NCBI GenBank assembly: GCA_945889365.1
Contig: CAMDBQ010000127.1
Location: forward strand, 1 to 5,174
Reading direction: 5' to 3'
DNA from: Legionella genomosp. 1
Lineage (GTDB): Bacteria; Pseudomonadota; Gammaproteobacteria; Legionellales; Legionellaceae
Length of the DNA stretch: 5,174 bases
Position 1 is the first letter of the stretch. Every line of letters begins with the position of its first letter. This document shows positions 1 through 4,319 of the stretch, piece after piece. The notes beneath the pieces are model-generated. The model was not told the origin of the DNA. It did no database searches and was given only the letters and a program-made list of their open reading frames with translations. A program made the position numbers and the translations under genes.

Positions 1-605
1 TTAGTGCATGTTGAATGGGCACCGCAAGCATCTGTGACACCCATGGGACAATTGCCATTTTTTATTGAATTTTTAAAATTAGGCGGATTATTTGATGCGT
101 GGGTTGATGATTTCCCATTAGAATTCACGAGTAATAATGCACCGTCTAAACGCGATATTTTAGGAGCACTGTTGCTATCCATTTTATCTGGCCATAAACG
201 CTATGCTCATGTCACATCGATCCGTTGCGATACAGTGAACCCGAAATTATTGGGTATGTCTAAAGTTGTCAGTGAAGATTCATTTGGTGGAGTTTATTCG
301 TTCGAATAGCTGAGCCGGATAAACATATGGAAGCCATTACGAGTCGTCCATTATTATTACATGCCATTGGCAAAGAAATTTCACACGCTGGACAGACAGT
401 TATTCAGATCACAAGCATCCATGGTTCAACAGGTAAAGTGCAAAAACTCTTGAATAGAGTTGCGACTTTTTTTAGTGAATTCAAGTCTTATGCAGAGCAG
501 TTAACATCAGAGCAACGATGGTTGCGAATATTGAGTAAATCAGTTGAAAAATATCTAGGTGGAAGGATGCTATTTGAGCCGACTTATCTTGCGGCACCGT
601 CGTAA
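1..605 (+). pseudogene. Core-deleted DDE transposase (IS4/IS1380-like)
   Basis: Two pieces of one transposase lie in different frames. The N-terminal piece (codons from about position 4 to 282) includes ASVTPMGQLPFFIEFLK, GGLFDAWV and KVVSEDS, typical of the start of this DDE transposase family. Near 279-287 the reading switches frame to WWSLFVRIAEPDKHMEA, then ITSRPLLLHAIG, HAGQ, AEQLTSEQRWLRILSK and a stop at 603-605. I recognise that as the family's C-terminal segment, which follows the last catalytic acidic residue. The middle of the protein, with all three catalytic acids, is therefore missing: about 195 codons remain where I recall roughly 430-460 being usual. The simplest reading is one out-of-frame internal deletion. 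The start may lie upstream of the window, because position 1-3 is still open (Leu) and the first in-window start is GTG at 4. The assignment to an IS family is from memory and approximate. It cannot be an active transposase. Confidence 0.8.
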
Positions 606-701
606 CATCAATCAACGATAAAAAAATCGATTTCTTCTCGAAAAATGTGCTCTGATTTTCAAGAGCAACAGATCGTGGCGGCCATGATTTTATGCTGCTT
701 C

Positions 702-753
702 AAAGCCTAAAAATAATATGGGGCTTTCAGGGCAACTGCTTTTTTTAGGTTTA
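702..753. repeat. Imperfect inverted repeat downstream of transposase remnant
   Basis: AAAGCCTAAAAA at 702-713 faces TTTTTAGGTTTA at 742-753, pairing at 10 of 12 positions around a 28-base centre. It lies in the 190-bp gap between the transposase remnant and the TA palindrome. It might be an IS end, a weak bidirectional hairpin, or chance in AT-rich DNA. The rest of 606-796 shows no gene I can support. Confidence 0.3.
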
Positions 754-796
754 TGAGTTATTTTAGATCACACATGTTTGTGCCCTCGTGTTATAG

Positions 797-848
797 ATTT
801 GATACTCATACTAATAAAGTATATACTTTATTAGTATGAGTATCAAAT
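797..848. repeat. 52-bp perfect palindrome, presumed TA operator
   Basis: Every base from 797 to 822 pairs with its mirror from 848 to 823, giving 26 bp per arm with no central spacer. The symmetry ends at 796/849 (G/G). The pentamer ATACT occurs at 802, 808 and 823, and its complement AGTAT at 818, 833 and 839, so the palindrome is an ordered set of six boxes. RHH antitoxins of ParD/CopG type normally bind such short repeated boxes cooperatively at their own promoter. The palindrome sits directly upstream of an RHH antitoxin gene, so it is most likely the autoregulatory operator. That role is inferred; the symmetry is directly seen. If single-stranded or transcribed through, it would form a long cruciform or hairpin. 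Confidence 0.9.
799..827 (+). promoter_or_regulatory. Sigma70-type promoter of the TA operon, inside the palindrome
   Basis: TTGATA (799-804) and TATACT (822-827) each match the -35 and -10 consensus at five of six bases and are 17 bp apart. Transcription would start near 834, leaving a leader of about 26 nt before the ATG at 860. Because the DNA is palindromic, an identical promoter points left on the minus strand (-35 at 846-841, -10 at 823-818). Confidence 0.7.
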
Positions 849-855
849 GGAGAGG
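849..855 (+). promoter_or_regulatory. Ribosome binding site of the antitoxin
   Basis: GGAGAGG lies just outside the palindrome, 4 nt before the ATG at 860 (7 nt from its GGAG core). It favours that ATG over the in-frame ATG at 836, which lies inside the palindrome and next to the predicted transcription start. Confidence 0.7.
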
Positions 856-859
856 CATA

Positions 860-1141
860 ATGTCCAAAGAAGCCGTTTTTACGATGAAACTGGAACACGA
901 ACTTCGCGATGAATTCATGGCTGCTGCAGAAGAATCACATAGACCTGCCTCACAGATTGTACGGGATTTCATGCGTGATTTTATTCAACGACAACGTCAA
1001 GCTCGTGATCATGATTCATGGTTCCGAAGCAAGGTGCAAGCAAGCATTGATGATAAATCGCCAACCATTTCTCATGAAGATGTTATGGCAGAAATGAAGG
1101 CCAGACTTTCAGCGAGAATTGCTAAAGAGAAAAAATCTTGA
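860..1141 (+). CDS. RHH antitoxin, ParD/CopG-like
   Basis: Predicted 93-aa antitoxin that should neutralise the toxin encoded immediately downstream and repress the operon by binding the upstream palindrome. The N-terminus has ribbon-helix-helix layout: a short strand (EAVFTMKL, residues 4-11), a first helix (HELRDEFMAAAEE), a turn at HRPAS and a second helix (SQIVRDFMRDFI, about 31-42). The charged C-terminal half (HDSWFRSKVQAS, then SHEDVMAEMKARL) matches the flexible toxin-binding tail of this class, including the H-E-D-V motif near residue 72. The ATG at 860 is chosen because it has a good Shine-Dalgarno and lies outside the palindrome; starting at 836 would add eight residues. Its TGA overlaps the toxin start by four bases, so the two are translationally coupled. 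Nothing suggests decay. Confidence 0.85.
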   Translation: MSKEAVFTMKLEHELRDEFMAAAEESHRPASQIVRDFMRDFIQRQRQARDHDSWFRSKVQASIDDKSPTISHEDVMAEMKARLSARIAKEKKS

Positions 1142-1431
1142 GAATTGAGTGGCGAAACAAAGCTCGTATGGATGCCATGGATATTGTCGACTATATTGAT
1201 ATCGACAACCCTGCTGCTGCATTCGCTGTTTATGAAGAAATACATCATCAAATAGCCATGCTCGGTGATAACCCGAAAATGGGTCGACTTGGACGAGTCG
1301 TTGGTACACGGGAGCTGATTATTAACAGAACACCCTACATTGCTGCATATCTTGTGGCAAAAGACGCTGTAATTATTTTACGTATTATTCATGGTGCTCA
1401 GCATTGGCCGAAAAAACTGGTGCCCAGTTAA
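1138..1431 (+). CDS. RelE/ParE-family toxin
   Basis: Predicted 97-aa type II toxin of the RelE/ParE superfamily. Members either cleave mRNA on the ribosome or poison gyrase; the sequence alone does not decide which. The family pattern is complete: an N-terminal strand RIEW, helices through DIVDYI and AVYEEIHHQIAML, then GRLGRVVGTREL (49-60), PYIAAYLV (66-73), and the C-terminal strand ILRIIHGAQHWP (80-91) with the conserved Arg, His and Trp-Pro. The start is TTG at 1138, sharing TTGA with the antitoxin stop; a weak AAGAGA at 1125-1130 could serve as ribosome binding site. The closeness to ParE rather than RelE rests on the GTREL and HGAQ.WP segments. Full length, so the module is probably functional. 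Confidence 0.85.
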   Translation: MRIEWRNKARMDAMDIVDYIDIDNPAAAFAVYEEIHHQIAMLGDNPKMGRLGRVVGTRELIINRTPYIAAYLVAKDAVIILRIIHGAQHWPKKLVPS

Positions 1432-1441
1432 GGAAACTCTT

Positions 1442-1591
1442 TCTGCCGTTACTCGAGTGGGATTCATCTTGAAATAAGCCATTAAATTTACTAATTGTAT
1501 CTAATGGTTCATTATCTAGGCTTTGTTTCCTAACCCATAAAGTGAGCAGATTGGGGTGCCGGGTTAAGAACCGTGATATCCTTAGCTGCAT
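1442..1591 (-). pseudogene. Fragment resembling CENP-B-type HTH of pogo/Fot1 transposases
   Basis: On the minus strand, about 50 codons starting near 1591 read through segments such as LRISRFLTRHPNL, LTLWVRKQSLDNEP and LDTISKFNGLFQDE. The order (RFxxRHPxL, then an aromatic/RK segment, then a DNxxL helix and a final aromatic xLFQ) resembles the second half of the CENP-B-type DNA-binding domain in eukaryotic pogo/Fot1/Tigger transposases. No start codon with a ribosome site, no preceding N-terminal helices and no following DDE domain are present. Upstream the frame runs into the antisense side of the AlbA_2 remnant; downstream it overlaps the end of the toxin gene. It is at most a relic. The resemblance is from memory of family patterns, so a chance reading frame remains possible. 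Confidence 0.35.
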
Positions 1592-1602
1592 GACTAACGC
1601 CC

Positions 1603-2015
1603 TTATTTTGCGACACCATAATGCCCAATAAATACGCCGAAAACCAGTGATTCACCCGCGCGCATCAGATAGCAACCATTAAAGTGCATAGGATGACCAC
1701 TTGGCCTAGAAGGGATATCAAACACCAAAATACGACCATCAGAATGATGCAATTCCGTGATCTCTACACGAAAATCCAGCTGATCAGCCTGAACACTATA
1801 TCCGATGGATTTGGGTATGCATCGGTACCGACAACACGGCGAGGCGGCTTATCATTCACGCCAAGTACAGGATAACCACCTCGCTCATTAGCAAGGGCTA
1901 CACAATATCCCATCAATTTCTCGGTATTATATTGATTATGGGCTTCTTTAAATTCCAGGTGCTCGCTTTCGGGTTCATCAACAAGCCAGTGATGAAGAGT
2001 TTCAAGTGTGATCAT
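1603..2015 (-). pseudogene. Schlafen/AlbA_2-domain protein, frameshifted and truncated
   Basis: The minus-strand frame from ATG 2015 gives ITLETLHHWL, then ESEHLEFKEAHNQYNTEKL and ALANERGGYPVLGVNDKPP, the hallmark of the AlbA_2 (Schlafen-type, 'divergent AAA-4') domain, and reaches PSDIVFRL before running to a stop at 1764. A neighbouring frame resumes at about 1790 with QADQLDFRVEI, DGRILVFDIPSRPSGHPMHF and YLMRAGESLV, the second half of the same domain, ending at TAA 1603-1605. So there is one frameshift near 1780-1800. After ESLV (about 1645) the expected continuation (usually a P-M-S-type segment and several hundred further residues) is replaced by an unrelated tail. ATG 2015 is preferred over an in-frame ATG at 2036 because GGAGAAAG precedes it. 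AlbA_2 proteins are nucleic-acid binding, transcriptional or defence-related; this copy is dead. It lies 24 nt behind the resolvase remnant. Confidence 0.8.
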
Positions 2016-2039
2016 GCTAGCTCTTTCTCCAAACACATA

Positions 2040-2180
2040 TCATGCCGTGCAACCATTCTCAGCAAGTGCTCGATAAACCGAAGCACGGACAATTTCGCAT
2101 CCAGCAGCGCGAGGTGCTTTTTCTTGCAATGCATAATCTTGATCAATGCTGGATAATCGAGCATAACCATAACACGCCAT
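2040..2180 (-). pseudogene. Serine resolvase remnant, in-frame core deletion
   Basis: A 46-codon minus-strand reading frame, complete from ATG 2180 to TGA 2040-2042. Its first 33 residues include CYGYARLSSIDQDYALQ and RAAGCEIVRA, the classic N-terminus of Tn3/Hin-type serine recombinases, with the nucleophilic serine at position 10 (ARLS). The remaining residues, SVYRALAENG, match the recognition helix at the very end of the C-terminal HTH (usually ..ATVYRAL..). The roughly 140 residues between, with the catalytic arginines, E-helix and most of the HTH, are absent, while the frame is retained. The gene therefore kept its ends and lost its middle. The protein cannot recombine DNA; whether a 46-aa peptide is made is unknown. 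A longer overlapping frame through this segment is discussed among the findings. Confidence 0.75.
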
Positions 2181-2232
2181 GATGTTGTCTCATTAAAATC
2201 TAGATGTTCACAGCATACCGCTTCAAAACTAG

Positions 2233-2267
2233 AAAAAAAATTCTATTGAGACACAAAAAGTGTCTCA
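2233..2267 (-). terminator. Hairpin with T-tract after fic
   Basis: TGAGACAC (2247-2254) and GTGTCTCA (2260-2267) form a perfect 8-bp stem around five A/T bases. Read leftward, the stem is followed after six bases by a run of eight T (complement of A8 at 2233-2240). It lies 52 bp beyond the Fic stop, in the right orientation to end Fic transcription. The gap between stem and T-run makes it suboptimal. The same inverted repeat could instead be an operator or a recombinase site ahead of the resolvase remnant; a further TGTCTCA occurs at 2186-2192. Confidence 0.5.
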
Positions 2268-2318
2268 TACTGTCGCCTCGTCAGAGGTATACCCTTTTGT
2301 GACATCGTGTGCGCTTCT

Positions 2319-3377
2319 TCAAATAGATCCTCGTAATTCATACCAAACCCCACGACCACTACCATGTTGATTTAAGTACCCGCTTTTAACCAATGCACGA
2401 AAATGGAGTTTAAGAGTATTCCGACTCACACCAGTCAATTTTACAGAAGTACCTATGGTAATACGCCCATGCTCACGAGCAAACTCAATTATGTTAAGAG
2501 AAAGTTCTGGCAATGCTGCTAACACTAAATTTTCTCGTTCGATTTTTTTTTCTAATCGCCTAACTTGCTCCACCGCTGAACGCAAAAAAAACTCTAGCCA
2601 CGGCTGCCAATTTGGTTTTTCTGTGCGAATGCTCCCCTGTGTTTGCCGAAGTGCTAAGTAATAGGAATCCTTATTTTGTTCAACAATACTTTCCAATGAA
2701 CTATATGGCACATAGATATAACCAGCCTGAAGAAGCAACAACGTTGTCAACACACGAGACAATCGACCATTTCCATCTTGGAATGGATGGATCTCCAGAA
2801 AAACCACCACCCACAACGCAATGATAAATAAAGGATGCAAAATTTTTTCACTGCGAGCCGTTTGAACCCACAGAATTAGCTCTTCCATCAATCGCGGTGT
2901 ATCGAAGGACGATGCTGTCTGAAATACAACTCCCAATTGGGCGCCATTCTCATCGAAAGCAACAATACTATTGGACGTTGTTTTGTAATTTCCGCGATGC
3001 CAATCATCTTTCTCACTGTAAGAAAGCAGCTGTTGATGCAACTGTTTAATATGATTTTCAGTGAACGTAATGTCTTGCCATGAAGAAAAGACCAGCTCCA
3101 TCACTTGTGCATAGCCAGCCACTTCCTGCTCGTCACGAGTGGTAAAAGATTGGACTTGTAGATTAGATAACAAATGATGTATTTCGATATCGGACAATTT
3201 GCCGCCCTCAATCCTAGTAGATGAACCAATACTTTCTATAGTTGCTATACGGCGCAAAGCTAGCAGCCGTTCAGGTGCAAGCGTACCTAATGCCCGCCAC
3301 GCTCCTTTAAACTCATCTATTTTGGCAATTAATGACAATATAGACGGGGTAATTTGAATACTTTCTGATTTAATCAT
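2319..3377 (-). CDS. Fic-domain protein with C-terminal winged helix
   Basis: Predicted 352-aa Fic protein, an enzyme family that usually transfers AMP from ATP to hydroxyl side chains of target proteins. Numbered from ATG 3377, the catalytic motif HPFQDGNGRLSR spans 197-208 and is perfect (HPFxDGNGRxxR). An N-terminal SSTRIEG (52-58) fits the inhibitory (S/T)xxxE(G/N) helix, so this is a class II, self-inhibited Fic. After the Fic core comes a charged helix (VEQVRRLEKKIEREN, about 269-283) and a winged-helix DNA-binding domain (residues about 295-350, with SLNIIEFAREHGRITIG and GVSRNTLKLHFRALVKSGYL). This layout is common in bacterial Fic proteins of unknown target. Two more in-frame ATGs (3389, 3407) and a TTG (3413) lie upstream, but they only translate the repeated DNA and none has a good ribosome site, so 3377 is preferred. 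No partner antitoxin gene adjoins it. Intact. Confidence 0.9.
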   Translation of the reverse strand: MIKSESIQITPSILSLIAKIDEFKGAWRALGTLAPERLLALRRIATIESIGSSTRIEGGKLSDIEIHHLLSNLQVQSFTTRDEQEVAGYAQVMELVFSSWQDITFTENHIKQLHQQLLSYSEKDDWHRGNYKTTSNSIVAFDENGAQLGVVFQTASSFDTPRLMEELILWVQTARSEKILHPLFIIALWVVVFLEIHPFQDGNGRLSRVLTTLLLLQAGYIYVPYSSLESIVEQNKDSYYLALRQTQGSIRTEKPNWQPWLEFFLRSAVEQVRRLEKKIERENLVLAALPELSLNIIEFAREHGRITIGTSVKLTGVSRNTLKLHFRALVKSGYLNQHGSGRGVWYELRGSI

Positions 3378-3398
3378 AAACCCAATCATAAACCCAAT
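3375..3398. repeat. 12-bp tandem duplication at the fic start
   Basis: CATAAACCCAAT occurs twice head to tail (3375-3386 and 3387-3398); on the coding strand this is ATTGGGTTTATG twice, giving two candidate start codons 12 bp apart. A third, nearly identical unit, inverted, is at 3449-3460. Copy-number change would be in frame (12 bp = 4 codons). Confidence 0.85.
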
Positions 3399-3465
3399 TA
3401 CACCCATTAACAAACAATATTTTCAGAATACATCCCGTTCCGGGTGTAATTGGGTTTATAATTGG
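3382..3465. repeat. 24-bp inverted repeat upstream of/into fic
   Basis: The left arm, 3382-3405, and right arm, 3442-3465, pair at 23 of 24 bases; the single mismatch is at 3387/3460. The arms include AAACCCAATTACACCC and its complement, and the loop is 36 nt. The left arm runs into the region of the candidate fic start codons, so it could be a repressor operator (Fic carries its own winged helix) or, in a longer transcript, a hairpin hiding the start. It could also be the end of a small mobile element. Confidence 0.85.
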
Positions 3466-3483
3466 ATATAAATGTCTTGAAAA
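3455..3483 (-). promoter_or_regulatory. Possible fic promoter
   Basis: On the minus strand TATAAA (3460-3455, five of six -10 bases) lies 17 bp from TTTTCA (3483-3478, four of six -35 bases). The -10 is inside the right arm of the 24-bp inverted repeat, so a protein on that repeat would block it. Weak -35; AT-rich DNA makes chance matches likely. Confidence 0.35.
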
Positions 3484-3536
3484 TCGGTTAATAGACAAAC
3501 TGTCTACTAACCCAATGAAATTCGATTTATAAGACA
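3473..3536. repeat. Nested inverted repeats between fic and the next gene
   Basis: TGTCTTGAAAATCG (3473-3486) and CGATTTATAAGACA (3523-3536) pair at 12 of 14 positions. Between them sits a second, perfect repeat, TAGACA (3492-3497) and TGTCTA (3501-3506), with a 3-nt spacer. Both carry the same AGACA/TGTCT core. Such stacked sites suggest an operator, a recombinase site or a partition site. No protein that binds it is identified here. Confidence 0.65.
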
Positions 3537-3564
3537 GCTAAAAACAACCCATTTTAAGTGCCCA

Positions 3565-3581
3565 CCAATTTATAATATTGG
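3565..3581. repeat. Short AT-rich inverted repeat near the end of the 99-aa gene
   Basis: CCAAT (3565-3569) and ATTGG (3577-3581) face each other around seven bases. CCAAT/ATTGG words also occur at 3382-3386, 3394-3398, 3449-3453, 3461-3465 and 3512-3516, so the whole 200-bp stretch is enriched for them. It lies 11 bp beyond the stop of the upstream gene but has no T-tract, so a terminator is doubtful. Confidence 0.35.
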
Positions 3582-3591
3582 AGACAATGGA

Positions 3592-3891
3592 TTATTTTTT
3601 CAAAGCGACTAATTTGTTAACCAACTGAAGAATTAAGAAGGAATTAATTTGTTTTGTCATTGGATCTGCTTCACTCAAAAGGCATTCCGGACCGAATCTA
3701 CAAAACCTTGTTCCAAATTCTGTTGCTACTGTTAAGATATAATGCTGTTTACCGCTTTTCCATGAAATTTTTTGGAATAATACATTTTTTTTATTTAGTT
3801 TTTCAATCAATTCCTGTGAGATATTTTCAGCGGCCGCTTTTATTTTTATTACTTGAATATCTTCTTCTGTTTTTAACTTAATAGGGTTCAT
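3592..3891 (-). CDS. Hypothetical protein, 99 aa
   Basis: I do not recognise this protein. It is lysine-rich and AT-rich in codon use. It begins MNPIKLKTEEDIQVI, has a helical first third (KAAAENISQELIEKLNKK), a strand-rich middle (VLFQKISWKSGKQHYILTVAT, EFGTRFCRFGPEC) with two cysteines, and a helical end (INSFLILQLVNKLVALKK). No signal peptide or membrane span is evident. The regular alternation of polar and hydrophobic residues and the absence of internal stops argue for a real gene, though only a weak purine stretch (AAGAGA) lies ahead of the ATG at 3891. It begins 48 bp after the broken PIN toxin and may be the sequence whose arrival truncated that toxin. More AT-rich than its neighbours, consistent with separate origin. 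Confidence 0.6.
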   Translation of the reverse strand: MNPIKLKTEEDIQVIKIKAAAENISQELIEKLNKKNVLFQKISWKSGKQHYILTVATEFGTRFCRFGPECLLSEADPMTKQINSFLILQLVNKLVALKK

Positions 3892-3939
3892 CGTATCTTA
3901 TTCTCTTATAGTTCTTAGTCTTTAGTAAAAGAGACTTTA

Positions 3940-4047
3940 TTAACATACAAATTTTGCTGCCGTCCATGCACGATAGATGGCATCCGGAGCACCGTGTGGT
4001 GAAATCAGGGCACTTAGCAAGACATTGGTGCCGAGTACAATACGCAT
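3940..4047 (-). pseudogene. PIN-domain toxin, truncated and missing catalytic Asp
   Basis: A 35-codon minus-strand frame from ATG 4047 to TAA 3940. It starts MRIVLGTNVLLSALISPHG, then APDAIYRAW and TAAKF, which is the start of VapC/PIN-type RNase toxins (usually MxxVLDTNVLxSAL..). Full PIN toxins are about 130-150 aa, so only the first quarter remains; sequence identity is lost after KF at about 3945. In addition the first metal-binding aspartate (normally the D of DTNV) is glycine here (GGC instead of GAC-type codon), so the toxin would be inactive even if whole. Its ATG overlaps the antitoxin stop (TAATG), the usual TA coupling. Confidence 0.8.
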
Positions 4048-4289
4048 TAATGATCACGCGCCCATTCAACAGCTTCCCTCACAATCGCAGATAGATCATC
4101 TTCATTGATATCTGCATTGGCAGCCTTGGCTTGCGCGGCGGTCAATTCCAGAATATGGGTGCGCACAGATTCCTCAATAAAACGAGATAAATCACCTTTT
4201 TTGCCTCCTCCCTGATTGGCCAGAAACATTCGCAAGGCCTGATCAGTATCCTGGCAAACTGCAACATTCCAACGTATTGTTTGACTCAT
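4047..4289 (-). CDS. RHH antitoxin (partner of the broken PIN toxin)
   Basis: Predicted 80-aa ribbon-helix-helix protein. The N-terminal strand is TIRWNVAV, the first helix DTDQALRMFLANQ, then a glycine/lysine turn (GGGKKGD) and the second helix LSRFIEESVRTHIL; the C-terminal half is acidic-helical (INEDDLSAIVREAVEWARD) and probably wraps the toxin. ATG 4289 is preferred over the in-frame ATG at 4334 because CGGGAG lies six bases before it and because the family begins at MSQTIRW-like sequence. It is the first gene of the former operon; its TAA overlaps the toxin ATG. Being intact while the toxin is destroyed, it is an orphan antitoxin and may persist as a repressor. Its promoter shares a 10-mer with the first TA palindrome. 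Confidence 0.8.
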   Translation of the reverse strand: MSQTIRWNVAVCQDTDQALRMFLANQGGGKKGDLSRFIEESVRTHILELTAAQAKAANADINEDDLSAIVREAVEWARDH

Positions 4290-4290
4290 G

Positions 4291-4312
4291 GTATACTCCC
4301 GCATATGCGCAT
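4291..4312. promoter_or_regulatory. Palindromic leader of the second antitoxin
   Basis: Three small palindromes lie within 22 bp just ahead of the antitoxin start: GTATAC (4291-4296), GCATATGC (4301-4308) and the overlapping ATGCGCAT (4305-4312). They surround its ribosome binding site and may be further operator sites; the role is inferred. Confidence 0.4.
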
Positions 4313-4319
4313 GGGTGTT

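Noticed and set aside
797..848. The palindrome as a Rho-independent terminator of the transposase remnant
   Set aside because: It is AT-rich throughout with no T-tract after the stem and contains a well-spaced promoter, which fits an operator-promoter better.
1109..1309. Minus-strand 66-codon frame across the toxin start
   Set aside because: It is antisense to the RHH/RelE pair and has no ribosome site or family motif.
1684..2156. Plus-strand frames of 63 and 74 codons
   Set aside because: They are opposite to the AlbA_2 and resolvase remnants, which have clear family motifs.
2247..2267. TGAGACAC/GTGTCTCA as a res site for the resolvase
   Set aside because: With only one such pair and a T-run following in the fic direction, a terminator explains it better; a res site normally has three spaced subsites.
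2455..2824. Plus-strand frames inside fic
   Set aside because: Antisense to the conserved Fic protein; no family features of their own.
3654..3881. 75-codon hydrophobic plus-strand frame
   Set aside because: Antisense of the 99-aa gene; its hydrophobicity follows from reading lysine-rich codons (AAA) as phenylalanine.
3878..4069. 63-codon minus-strand frame rich in cysteine (TRCSGCHLSC)
   Set aside because: It is an alternative frame of the PIN toxin start; the cysteines come from reading the conserved PIN codons out of frame.
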